Source: Alphaproteobacteria bacterium UBA6149 (lineage in GTDB: Bacteria; Pseudomonadota; Alphaproteobacteria; Rickettsiales; UBA998). From it: a stretch of 8,862 bases of DNA. Under the pieces are notes generated by a model. The model was not told where the DNA came from and did no database searches. It saw only the letters and a list, made by a program, of their open reading frames with translations. Positions 1-7,150 of the stretch are shown in pieces. The stretch spans positions 1 through 8,862 of the forward strand of contig DIUV01000032.1 in NCBI GenBank assembly GCA_002423155.1, written 5' to 3'. Made by a program: the position numbers and the translations under genes. Positions within the stretch are counted from its first letter, which is position 1. Each line of letters begins with the position of its first letter.

Positions 1-421
1 GTAGTTTGGGTCGGAGTGGGATTGGCCCGATTGGGTATGATATTTGTGGGCTAGTTAAATGTTTGATATTGCAAAATTGGTATGATTTGAACTACCCTGT
101 GATGGAAGATGCGTTGCGTATTCGTTTGGATTTTATGGTTTTTACTGGTTTTGATGGAAATATTCCTGACGAAACTACTCTTTACTTTACAACAGAAAAA
201 ACAAACGCTTGGGCAAACATTAAAGCAACAGCGTTCAATTTATTAAAAGCGGCAAATCAAATAATTATAAATCCACAACAAGCAATAAAAATGGTGGCAT
301 AATGGCTTAAAACTCTATTAGAAGAGGGTTTTATTATAGAAAAACTCGAAAAATATTCAGCTTGGCGATGGGGGGCGGAAATAAAATTATTCTAAAATGA
401 AAAATTGGGGTTATTCAGAGG
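1..421 (+). mobile_element. IS5-family insertion sequence remnant, right end only
   Basis: The stretch holds a shortened IS5-type transposase frame followed by about 120 bases without a convincing gene. It ends near 421, where the sequence turns into oxyR coding sequence. The last bases (about 405-421), read on the reverse strand, give CCTCTGAATAACCCC, which looks like an IS terminal inverted repeat. The other end lies before the window, so the repeat pair and target duplication cannot be checked. The right boundary is placed where OxyR homology begins (YLLPH at codons 11-15 of the next frame) and is good to about 10 bases. It is probably non-autonomous because its transposase lacks the catalytic core. 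Confidence 0.6.
3..302 (+). pseudogene. IS5-family transposase, internally deleted
   Basis: The frame is open from the window edge (a TTG lies at 6, but the gene probably starts upstream). The first 58 or so residues match the N-terminal domain of IS5/IS427-type transposases: a GRxG start, VKCLILQNWYDLNYPVMEDALR, RLDFMVFTGF, then PDETTL. In intact proteins this is followed by about 200 residues carrying the DDE catalytic triad. Here it jumps straight to a short tail (IKATAFNLLKAAN) that resembles the extreme C-terminus of the family, then stops. The DDE core is therefore missing through an in-frame internal deletion. The product cannot be a working transposase. It might still bind IS ends, since the N-terminal domain is kept, but that is inference. 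Confidence 0.7.
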
Positions 422-1029
422 TCTTTTATCTATTACCGCATTTAATGCCCTTATTAAAAAGCAATTTTCCGCGATTAAATTTATTATTGGTAGAAGAAAA
501 AACCGCAGAATTAATCGAGCAATTACAATATGGAAAGTTAGATTGCGCCCTGCTTGCAATGCCCATTGATAAACAAAATTTTGACAATCCTGATTTTGTG
601 CATAAAAAATTATTTACAGAAGATTTCTTACTCGCAGTATCGTCAAGCCATGCTTTAGCAAAACGCCAACAAGTACAATTAGCCGATATAAAAAATGAAA
701 CCATGTTGTTATTAGATGAAGGTCATTGCCTGCGAGAGCAAACTTTAGAAGTTTGTCACCTAATTGGTAGTAAGGAGTCAGAAAATTTCCGCGCCACCAG
801 TTTGGAAACCCTACGCCACATGGTAAGCGCCAGCAACGCAATTACCCTAATTCCCCAATTGGCGGCTAGACGCGCAGATAATATGGCGTATATCCCCTTC
901 CAGCCCCCAGCCCCTGCACGTAATATCGGGCTATATTGGCGCAAAACTTCGGCACGCCAAGCTTTGTTTACGGCATTTGCAGCGCTTGATTTTGCTTTTA
1001 TAAAACACGTAAATATAGAGAATGTATAA
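397..1029 (+). pseudogene. oxyR: OxyR peroxide-sensor regulator, N-terminally truncated
   Basis: The 210-residue frame aligns with the substrate-binding half of OxyR, a LysR-family activator of peroxide defence that normally has about 305 residues. Residues 11 onward (YLLPHLMPLL, FPRLNLLLVEE, GKLDCALLA) match E. coli OxyR from about residue 99. The redox pair is intact: GHCLREQTLEVC holds C111 and C120 in the spacing of E. coli C199 and C208, followed by FRATSLETLRHMV. The tail (PARNIGLYWR) also fits. The winged helix-turn-helix and linker helix, about the first 90-95 residues, are absent and replaced by the IS remnant. The ATG at 397 lies inside the IS end, with an in-frame stop at 382-384 and no clear ribosome site. 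If made, the protein could sense peroxide and dimerise but not bind DNA. The missing 5' part may lie beyond the IS, outside the window. Confidence 0.85.
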
Positions 1030-1058
1030 ACATAAAAACAATTTATTTTGAATATGAT

Positions 1059-1086
1059 TTGATTTTTTTAATGTATATTTTATACC
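1059..1086 (+). promoter_or_regulatory. Possible promoter of the SNF2 helicase gene
   Basis: TTGATT (1059-1064) and TATACC (1081-1086) are spaced 16 bases apart in the 85-bp gap between the oxyR remnant and the helicase gene. They lie 29 bases before the helicase ATG. The gap is very AT-rich, so chance matches are likely. The call rests only on the hexamers and spacing. Confidence 0.3.
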
Positions 1087-1114
1087 AATAAGAAATAATC
1101 CTGAAAGATACAAC

Positions 1115-4100
1115 ATGCAAAATTCATATATTTACAGCGCAAGCGACATTAATAATAATTTTGAATATCCTGAATTGCAACGAGGAAATGATTACGCAAA
1201 ACAAAGGAGGGTTACAAACCTTGTTATTGATAATATGGGCGTATTAACTGCTTTGGTAAGAGGAACTGCATCAAAACCATATCAAGTAGAAATACAAATA
1301 ACTAAACATAAAAGAACTACAGACTTTGATGGTTATTGTACCTGTCCTGTTGGTTTTGATTGTAAGCATATAGTGGCAGCATTATTTGCAGGATTAGATT
1401 ATTTTTCCCCCTTAAAAACCAGCATACAGACTCCCACCAATAATACTCAGATGTTAGATTATGAAACCCAAAAATGGTTAACAAAATTATCTGCCAAAGA
1501 TGGAGATATTGTTGATGACAATAAACAGCTTACTTATATTATTTCACCTCCCACTAAAGAGTTAGCGTTTAGTGTCTCTGCGGTTTTCACCTATGTTTTA
1601 AAAAATGGCTTTTTGAGTTCTATAAATAAAAAAATAAATGTTAAAAATATAAACTATCCGCAAACCCAATATTTAACTGATTTAGACCAAACAATTATTA
1701 AGCTTATTGGTGGATTATCCGAATATTACATACATTATTATATTTATGAAATCCCAGCAGGAGAAGCTAGTAATTTACTGTTAAATTTATTAATCCAAAC
1801 TGGCAGATGCTATCTTGAGGCAGAAAAAATCCATCCCAATGATGCGCTAACTATGGGAGAAACGCAAAAAGCAACAATAGAGTGGCAGGTAAATAATAAT
1901 GGCAATCAAAAAACCCAATTAAAAGTGGAAAACATCCAAAACCCCATAATATTATCTCTAACTCCTCCTCATTATATCTGTCCTTATACTAAAAAAATAG
2001 GTCTTATTGAAAATGAATTGCCAGCAAAACAATTAGCTCTTTTGCTGCGTGCCCCAGAAATCACCCCTGAACATTCGGAATTATTTCATCAAAAATTAGC
2101 CAATATTTTACCTGATTTACCTGCCGCATTACCAAAAATAATCCCCCTACAAAAACAACAAATCCCTCCCATTTCTTGCCTTAAATTATGCTCTACATCC
2201 ATTCAGGCACAAAAATCAAATGGGTGGAAATATTATCCGCAAGGAGCACCTATAGAAATTCCTACCGTACAATTGCGTTTTCAATATGCTAATAAGAAAG
2301 TTAATTGGGAAGACAAAAATTCCGAAATAAAATTATTTAAAGACAATGAATTACATATTATTACTAGAGATATAAGCGCGGAGAACAAACAGCGTGAATA
2401 TATAAATAAACTAGGTATCAGCCTTATTTTAAATGATATAGATAACTCATATAACGTAAAATCTTCTGATACATGGCTATTCACCAACAATCCTGCCAAT
2501 AAAAAATTCACTACAAATCAAGACACTACTAAATTTTGGAATGATTTTATGCAAAATATTATTCCAAAATTGAAAGAGCAGGGCTGGAAAATTGAAATAT
2601 CTGCTAATTTTCCTTACAATATTGTGCATGCCGATGATGAATGGTACTCCGAAATTGAAGAAGTTAGCGGCATAGATTGGTTTGGCGTAGAATTAGGGGT
2701 AAATATTGAAGGTAAAAAGTTAAATCTTATCCCTATTATTCTTAAACTATTAAAAACTGATCAAAATATCTTTGATAATATTGATAAATTATCAGCACAA
2801 GAACCTTTGTTAATCACTTTAGATGATGGTCGTCGCTTAGCATTGCCACCTAAACGGGCAGAAATATTATTATCTATTCTAAAAAATCTTTTTAGTTATA
2901 AAACGGAAATTGACAAAAATGGTCGTTTAAAAATGCAATCGCTTGATTCTGCGTTGCTTGCCGAAATGGAAATGGCAGCAGATTCTTTAAATATGCGCTG
3001 GTTTGGCGGCGAAAAAATTCGTGAATTAGGCAAAAAACTCAAAGAATTTAGCCATATAGAATCAGTTAATCCTCCAAAAGAATTTAAAGGAGAGTTGCGC
3101 CATTATCAACAAGAAGGATTAAGCTGGTTACAATTCTTACGCGAATATAATTTAGCAGGAATTTTGGCAGATGATATGGGGTTAGGAAAAACCGTACAGG
3201 TTCTAGCTCATATAGCCACTGAAAAATCCAATAAACGCTTAAAACATCCTTTTTTGGTAATCGCCCCCACCAGCCTAATGAGTAATTGGAAAGCCGAAGC
3301 AGAACGTTTCGCTCCTAACTTAAAAGTACTTACCCTGCATGGAAACCAACGCAAAGAATATTTTAAAGATATAAAAAAGCATGACTTAATTCTGACAACT
3401 TACCCATTATTGCCACGTGACAAAGATATATTGCTGGCTAATGAGTATAACACAATAATTTTAGATGAAGCACAAACTATTAAAAATTCACGCGCCAAGC
3501 TAACGCAAATTGCCTGTCAATTAAAATCCCAACATAGGCTGTGTATGACGGGAACTCCTTTAGAAAATAATCTGGGTGAATTATGGTCACTATTTAATTT
3601 CTTACTCCCAGGTTATTTAGGAACATCTCTACAATTTAACAGATTGTTCAGAAATCCCATTGAAAAACAAGGAGATGTATCTAGCGCACAAACATTATCT
3701 CGTCGTATAAAACCCTTTATATTGCGCCGTACAAAACAAGAAGTGGCAACCGAGCTTCCGCCCAAGACGGAAATAATCCGTATGGTAGAACTAGAGGGTG
3801 AACAGCGCGATTTATACGAAACTATCAGAATTAGCATGTATGACAAAATTCGCAAAGAAATCGCCACACATGGCATGGGAAAAAGCCATATTATTGTGTT
3901 AGATGCATTGCTAAAATTGCGCCAAGTTTGTTGCGACCCTAGTTTACTAAAAATAGATATTGCCAAAAATATAACCAAATCTTCTAAAAATGAAGAATTG
4001 ATGGATATGTTGATTCAAATGGTAAAAGAAGGTCGCAAAATACTACTATTTTCACAATTTACCAGTATGTTATCTATATTAGAAAACCAATTAAAAAAAG

Positions 4101-4489
4101 AAAATATTACCTATGCAAAATTAACTGGTCAAACCATAGACCGAGAAACTCAAATAAATAATTTTCAAAATGGTAACGTCCCTCTATTCTTAATCAGCTT
4201 AAAAGCTGGTGGTACAGGATTAAATCTTACGGCAGCAGACACAGTAATCCATTACGATCCATGGTGGAATCCTGCTGCAGAAAATCAAGCAACTGACCGA
4301 GCATATCGCATTGGACAAGACAAACCTGTATTTGTTTATAAATTAATAACTACAGGAACCGTAGAAGAAAAGATTTTGGAAATGCAGGAAAAAAAGCGAG
4401 CTCTAATGGACAATATTTTTGATGCAACAGGAAACTCCTCCAGCAAACTAACTACAGAAGACATACAAATTTTATTCGAGCCAATTTAG
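1115..4489 (+). CDS. SWIM zinc-finger SNF2-family helicase/ATPase
   Basis: This 1124-residue protein has the full layout of the large bacterial SNF2 (HepA-like) helicases. A SWIM zinc finger lies near the N-terminus (C75, C77, C83, H85 in CTCPVGFDCKH). A long middle region includes the bacterial SNF2-associated domain (DEWYSEIEE...GIDWF, from about 507). The SNF2 ATPase core begins at LRHYQQEGL (661). It has Walker A DDMGLGKT (K692), APTSLMSNW, Walker B DEAQ (784-787) and MTGTPLENN (811-819). The C-terminal helicase domain has LLFSQFT (about 977), AGGTGLNLT (1031-1039), DPWWNP and motif VI QATDRAYRIGQ (1058-1068). All motor motifs are intact, so it should be an active DNA-dependent ATPase that moves along or remodels protein-DNA complexes. 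The exact role of these bacterial proteins is poorly known. It is a lone gene with no close partner: oxyR remnant before, repeats after. The ribosome site before the ATG is weak (TGAAAG). Its base use is visibly more AT-rich than the rfb genes. Confidence 0.93.
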   Translation: MQNSYIYSASDINNNFEYPELQRGNDYAKQRRVTNLVIDNMGVLTALVRGTASKPYQVEIQITKHKRTTDFDGYCTCPVGFDCKHIVAALFAGLDYFSPLKTSIQTPTNNTQMLDYETQKWLTKLSAKDGDIVDDNKQLTYIISPPTKELAFSVSAVFTYVLKNGFLSSINKKINVKNINYPQTQYLTDLDQTIIKLIGGLSEYYIHYYIYEIPAGEASNLLLNLLIQTGRCYLEAEKIHPNDALTMGETQKATIEWQVNNNGNQKTQLKVENIQNPIILSLTPPHYICPYTKKIGLIENELPAKQLALLLRAPEITPEHSELFHQKLANILPDLPAALPKIIPLQKQQIPPISCLKLCSTSIQAQKSNGWKYYPQGAPIEIPTVQLRFQYANKKVNWEDKNSEIKLFKDNELHIITRDISAENKQREYINKLGISLILNDIDNSYNVKSSDTWLFTNNPANKKFTTNQDTTKFWNDFMQNIIPKLKEQGWKIEISANFPYNIVHADDEWYSEIEEVSGIDWFGVELGVNIEGKKLNLIPIILKLLKTDQNIFDNIDKLSAQEPLLITLDDGRRLALPPKRAEILLSILKNLFSYKTEIDKNGRLKMQSLDSALLAEMEMAADSLNMRWFGGEKIRELGKKLKEFSHIESVNPPKEFKGELRHYQQEGLSWLQFLREYNLAGILADDMGLGKTVQVLAHIATEKSNKRLKHPFLVIAPTSLMSNWKAEAERFAPNLKVLTLHGNQRKEYFKDIKKHDLILTTYPLLPRDKDILLANEYNTIILDEAQTIKNSRAKLTQIACQLKSQHRLCMTGTPLENNLGELWSLFNFLLPGYLGTSLQFNRLFRNPIEKQGDVSSAQTLSRRIKPFILRRTKQEVATELPPKTEIIRMVELEGEQRDLYETIRISMYDKIRKEIATHGMGKSHIIVLDALLKLRQVCCDPSLLKIDIAKNITKSSKNEELMDMLIQMVKEGRKILLFSQFTSMLSILENQLKKENITYAKLTGQTIDRETQINNFQNGNVPLFLISLKAGGTGLNLTAADTVIHYDPWWNPAAENQATDRAYRIGQDKPVFVYKLITTGTVEEKILEMQEKKRALMDNIFDATGNSSSKLTTEDIQILFEPI

Positions 4490-4557
4490 TATAAATATGG
4501 GTATCAGGGCAATTTCATCAATCTTTAATTTTGTTTTTTGCAATAAAACTCTCTGTC

Positions 4558-4647
4558 GTCATGCAGCACGTAGAGCGGCATCCATGCCAAACCATTAGCT
4601 TGATAGCTAGTTGATGGGCATGGATATCGCTCTTCGTGCTGGATGAC
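4558..4647. repeat. Long hairpin repeat with 31-bp arms
   Basis: Arms 4558-4588 and 4617-4647 are complementary at 27 of 31 positions, with a 28-base centre holding a further small stem (TAGCT/AGCTA around 4596-4609). The left arm is preceded by the shared core CTCTCTGTCGTCAT (4549-4562, overlapping the arm). The same core opens three other repeat arms in the window, so this is a member of the same repeat family with a different stem sequence. Confidence 0.75.
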
Positions 4648-4653
4648 AAAAGC

Positions 4654-4894
4654 ACTCTACACGACAGTAAGGTTAATAAGGCTGCAATAATGCATTGAAT
4701 AATGATGATTTTTCTGCGCTCTCGGTTGTCATCCCCGCCTTGCGCGGGGATCTCGGGACACAAAAAAGACCGAATTTGTAGCCCCAGATCCCCGCGCAAG
4801 GCGGGGATGACGACGGAGAGTTCAAAGCAATACCTTTAAATATTTTTATTATTCAATACATTGCAGCCTTATTAACCTTGCTGTCGTGTAGAGT
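4654..4894. repeat. MITE-like element with near-perfect 35-bp terminal inverted repeats
   Basis: The ends 4654-4688 and 4860-4894 are complementary at 34 of 35 positions, starting ACTCTACACGACAG. Pairing resumes after a 2-base offset (CATTGAATAAT near 4692-4702 against ATTATTCAATA near 4849-4859). The arms enclose a GC-rich palindrome (4719-4820). No coding capacity is seen. The near-identity of the ends suggests a recent origin or folding selection. It may be a miniature transposable element moved by another element's transposase, but no target duplication was identified. Confidence 0.75.
4719..4820. repeat. GC-rich inner palindrome with 35-bp arms
   Basis: Arms 4719-4753 and 4786-4820 are complementary at 33 of 35 positions. 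Each arm also folds on itself: ATCCCCGC (4731-4738) pairs with GCGGGGAT (4744-4751) over a 5-base loop. The type (GTCATCCCCGC...GCGGGGAT) resembles the GTCATTCCCG palindromes scattered through many proteobacterial genomes. Its GC-rich stems stand out from the AT-rich surroundings. Confidence 0.8.
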
Positions 4895-4967
4895 GTGACA
4901 AAAGATATTTTAGTGAAAAAAATTAACGATTGGTGAAAACGCCCTGACATAGGTATCTAGTAGACAC

Positions 4968-5837
4968 TCAAGCAATTATCGAAAAAGCATCCTGCAAGCC
5001 CAAATGCCAATCAGGCAAGCTAATTCCCAGTAATTTGCGTGCTTTTTCACAATTCATCCGTGAATTGGTGGGGCGTTTAGCTGGGGTGGGATAAGCATCA
5101 GAATTTATTGGCAATAACTCTTTTATTTTCAGCTCCACCCCTCGCGCTTTTGCCTCAGCAAAAATCGCCTCGGCAAAACCATACCAACTAGTTTCTCCGC
5201 CGCCACATAAATGATAAATTCCTGATAATTCAGTATTATTTTGCAAAGCAACAATCGCAGGCAAAGTCGCCGCTGCTAAATGCGGTGCATAAGTCGGTGC
5301 ACCAAACTGATCCGCCACTACCGATAATTGCTCACGCTCGCGCCCCAAACGCAACATAGTATTAAAAAAGTTCTTTCCCACCGCATCATAAACCCAAGAG
5401 GTACGAAAAATCAGATATTTACCGCCTGCCGCCTGCACTGCCAACTCGCCAGCGCGTTTGCTTTCGCCGTAAATATTCAAAGGTGCGGTCGCGTCATCTT
5501 CATCCCAAGCTTTCTCGCCACTGCCATTAAAGACATAATCGGTAGAATAATGCACAAAGGGAATTTCTAACTTCGCCGCTATTTGTGCCAGCACCGCAGG
5601 AGCTTCCGCATTTACCGCAAACGCTAAATCCCGCTCCGACTCGGCTTTATCCACTTGGGTATAAGCAACTGCGTTAATCAAAATTTGTGGACGGATATTT
5701 TCCACCACCGCCGCCAAACTAGCCGGATTACTAAAATCCGCCTGTTCACGACCCAGCACCACTACATCATCCAAAATCGCATTTAGAGCACTACCAACCT
5801 GCCCCGTTGCCCCTAAAACTAAAAATTTAGCACCCAT
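4968..5837 (-). CDS. rfbD: dTDP-4-dehydrorhamnose reductase
   Basis: RfbD (RmlD) carries out the last step of dTDP-L-rhamnose synthesis, NAD(P)H-dependent reduction of dTDP-4-keto-L-rhamnose, in the cytoplasm. At 289 residues it has the usual family length (about 290-300). It shows the Rossmann glycine motif GATGQVG (9-15), the STDYVF motif (98-103) with its catalytic threonine, and the YxxxK pair Y123/K127 in YGESK, then FRTSWVY. It is a short-chain dehydrogenase/reductase of the extended type. Its ATG overlaps the end of rfbA by 11 bases (ATGGGTGCTAA serves both), so it is probably translated by coupling. It is the last gene of the rfb group: downstream come the nested repeats and the convergent helicase gene. 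Confidence 0.95.
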   Translation of the reverse strand: MGAKFLVLGATGQVGSALNAILDDVVVLGREQADFSNPASLAAVVENIRPQILINAVAYTQVDKAESERDLAFAVNAEAPAVLAQIAAKLEIPFVHYSTDYVFNGSGEKAWDEDDATAPLNIYGESKRAGELAVQAAGGKYLIFRTSWVYDAVGKNFFNTMLRLGREREQLSVVADQFGAPTYAPHLAAATLPAIVALQNNTELSGIYHLCGGGETSWYGFAEAIFAEAKARGVELKIKELLPINSDAYPTPAKRPTNSRMNCEKARKLLGISLPDWHLGLQDAFSIIA

Positions 5838-6717
5838 ATTTTTCTTTTTCCGCTAATATTGTGCGCAAATAATTACCATAATCATTGCTGCTGCTAAATT
5901 TCGTCGCTAATTCTGCCAACTGATCAGTAGAAATAAAGCCCATCCGCCAAGCAATTTCTTCTAAACAAGCAATTTTTTGCCCCTGGCGTGCTTCAATCGT
6001 CTGCACGAACTGCCCAGCTTCTAACAACGAGGCAAAAGTGCCCGTATCCAGCCATGCCATACCCCGACCCAGCAATTCCACACGCAATTCATTTTGCGCT
6101 AAATAATATTTATTTACATCAGTTATTTCTAATTCTCCCCGCGCCGACGGTTGCAGATTTTTAGCAATTTCCACCACGCGATTATCATAAAAATACAGCC
6201 CCGTAACTGCCCAGGAAGATTTCGGCTGTTTGGGCTTTTCTTCCAACGAAATCGCACGTCCATCCGCCGCAAATTCCACTACACCATAACGCTCAGGATC
6301 ACGCACGTGATAGCCAAATACCGTCGCCCCTTGTGCATCTTCATCTGCCACGCGTTTTAAACTTTCCGCCAGATTATGCCCATAAAAAATATTATCCCCC
6401 AGCACCAAACATACTGAATCCCCGGCAATAAATTCTTCCCCCACCAAAAACGCCTGCGCAATCCCCTCTGGTTTAGGCTGCACCTTATAACTAATAGAAA
6501 TCCCGAGTTCTTTCCCATCCCCCAGCAAAGCTTCCAACATCGGCACATCCCGTGGGGTAGAAATAATCAAAATTTCCTTAATCCCTGCCAACATCAACAA
6601 AGATAAAGGATAATAAACCATCGGCTTATCATAAACGGGCAAAATCTGCTTACTCACCGAATTAGTCAAAGGCGACAAACGCGTCCCCGAACCACCTGCT
6701 AAAACAATACCCTTCAT
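5827..6717 (-). CDS. rfbA: Glucose-1-phosphate thymidylyltransferase
   Basis: RfbA (RmlA) joins glucose-1-phosphate and dTTP to give dTDP-glucose, the first step of the dTDP-rhamnose pathway. The 296-residue protein is full length. It has the nucleotidyltransferase signature GGSGTRL (8-14), KQILPVYDKPMVYYPL (23-38), QPKPEGIAQAF (80-90), the metal-binding LGDNIFYG (106-113, D108), LEEKP (158-162), GELEITDVN (194-202) and WLDTGT (222-227, D225). A good ribosome site, AAAGGA (6725-6730), lies 7 bases before the ATG. It runs into rfbD with an 11-base overlap. It is separated from rfbB, its usual operon partner, by an opposite-strand toxin-antitoxin pair, so it probably needs a promoter in the 106-bp gap 6718-6823. 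Confidence 0.96.
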   Translation of the reverse strand: MKGIVLAGGSGTRLSPLTNSVSKQILPVYDKPMVYYPLSLLMLAGIKEILIISTPRDVPMLEALLGDGKELGISISYKVQPKPEGIAQAFLVGEEFIAGDSVCLVLGDNIFYGHNLAESLKRVADEDAQGATVFGYHVRDPERYGVVEFAADGRAISLEEKPKQPKSSWAVTGLYFYDNRVVEIAKNLQPSARGELEITDVNKYYLAQNELRVELLGRGMAWLDTGTFASLLEAGQFVQTIEARQGQKIACLEEIAWRMGFISTDQLAELATKFSSSNDYGNYLRTILAEKEKYGC

Positions 6718-6724
6718 TTTTTAT

Positions 6725-6730
6725 TCCTTT
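6725..6730 (-). promoter_or_regulatory. Ribosome binding site of rfbA
   Basis: AAAGGA on the minus strand, 7 bases before the rfbA ATG, fixes that start. No convincing promoter hexamers for rfbA could be picked out in the AT-rich gap behind it. Confidence 0.75.
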
Positions 6731-6788
6731 TTATTTTTATCAATGCGTAATCTTATAAGCAAATATAGAAACGTAAACCAGATTTTTC

Positions 6789-6817
6789 TTGTTAATATAT
6801 CATTTTTGCTATAAAAT
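6789..6817 (+). promoter_or_regulatory. Predicted promoter of the toxin-antitoxin module
   Basis: TTGTTA (6789-6794) and TAAAAT (6812-6817) are 17 bases apart. TATAAA at 6810-6815 is an overlapping alternative -10 with a 15-base spacer. A start about 7 bases past the -10 would fall at or next to the toxin ATG at 6824, giving a leaderless or nearly leaderless message. This agrees with the absence of any ribosome site before that ATG. The call is inferred from hexamers only. No clear operator palindrome for the antitoxin was seen here. Confidence 0.45.
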
Positions 6818-6823
6818 CCGCCT

Positions 6824-7150
6824 ATGAAATGGATAGTTGAAACTTTTGGAAAAATAGTCGACGAAGAATTAAACGCATTGCCAGCTGATATGCGTGCTAA
6901 ATTTGTCCATATAGCTAAACTTATCGAAAATGTTGGATTAGAACGCGTAGGCGCACCTTATATAAAACATATAAATGGTCCTTTGTGGGAAATTCGCATG
7001 ATTGGCAAAGACGGCATTGCCCGGGCAATTTATGTGACCAGTACGGGCAAGCGAGTTGTGGTGGTTAGAGTATTTATCAAAAAGACTCAAAAAACTCCAC
7101 GACAAGAAATTGAGCTATCACTTAAAAGAGCTAAGGAGATTATAAAATGA
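6824..7150 (+). CDS. higB: Gp49/HigB-type toxin of a type II toxin-antitoxin pair
   Basis: The 108-residue protein belongs to the phage Gp49-like/HigB branch of the RelE superfamily, known as ribosome-dependent mRNA endonucleases or close relatives. The family pattern is clear: GPLWEIRMIGKDGIARAIYV (51-70), then KRVVVVRVFIKKTQKTPRQE and a closing helix with ELSLKRAKEI. Length is typical (about 100-120). The stop overlaps the start of the antitoxin gene by ATGA (7147-7150), the usual toxin-first order of HigBA-type pairs. No ribosome site precedes the ATG and the predicted promoter is very close, so a leaderless message is possible. The gene lies on the + strand between rfbA and rfbB, both on the other strand. 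The exact subfamily name is uncertain, but the toxin class is not. Confidence 0.88.
   Translation: MKWIVETFGKIVDEELNALPADMRAKFVHIAKLIENVGLERVGAPYIKHINGPLWEIRMIGKDGIARAIYVTSTGKRVVVVRVFIKKTQKTPRQEIELSLKRAKEIIK
7133..7138 (+). promoter_or_regulatory. Ribosome binding site of higA
   Basis: AAGGAG lies inside the end of the toxin gene, 8 bases before the antitoxin ATG. It is far stronger than anything before the toxin start, so the antitoxin is probably translated more efficiently than the toxin, as such modules require. Confidence 0.75.

Larger units (their letters stand above)
4502..4949. repeat. Nested palindromic repeat cluster, outer inverted repeat
   Basis: This fills the 478-bp gap between the convergent helicase and rfbD genes, and I see no gene in it. 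The outermost arms are 4502-4532 and 4919-4949, complementary at about 26 of 31 positions and sharing the core TCAGGGC near the tips. Looser pairing continues inward to about 4560 and 4896. Inside are a separate hairpin (4558-4647), a second inverted repeat (4654-4894) and, within that, a third (4719-4820). The arrangement suggests small palindromic elements inserted into one another. As RNA from either gene it would fold into a long stem and may serve as a two-way transcription end or RNase III target, which is inference. There is no T-run typical of an intrinsic terminator. Confidence 0.75.

Noticed and set aside
301..396. A short frame (reading LLEEGFIIEKLEKYSAWRWG) after the transposase stop
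   Set aside because: It has no start codon in place, no known match, and lies in the terminal part of the IS, so it is not called a gene.
1115..4489. The SNF2 helicase as part of an anti-phage system (Zorya, DISARM or similar)
   Set aside because: No partner genes (ZorAB motor, methylase, nuclease, phospholipase-D or DUF1998 protein) lie next to it, and the SWIM plus SNF2-associated domain layout fits the ordinary chromosomal HepA-like family.
4518..4799. A 93-codon open frame on the minus strand across the nested repeats
   Set aside because: It is built almost entirely from inverted-repeat sequence, has no recognisable motif or ribosome site, and is better explained as open by chance in palindromic DNA.
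4502..4949. A CRISPR array or tandem repeat
   Set aside because: The repeats are inverted and nested, not direct repeats with regular spacers.
5328..5570. Plus-strand open frames inside rfbD, rfbA and rfbB (for example 5328-5570, 6151-6360, 7872-8057, 8380-8565)
   Set aside because: They are shadows of strongly conserved genes on the other strand and carry no recognisable motif of their own.
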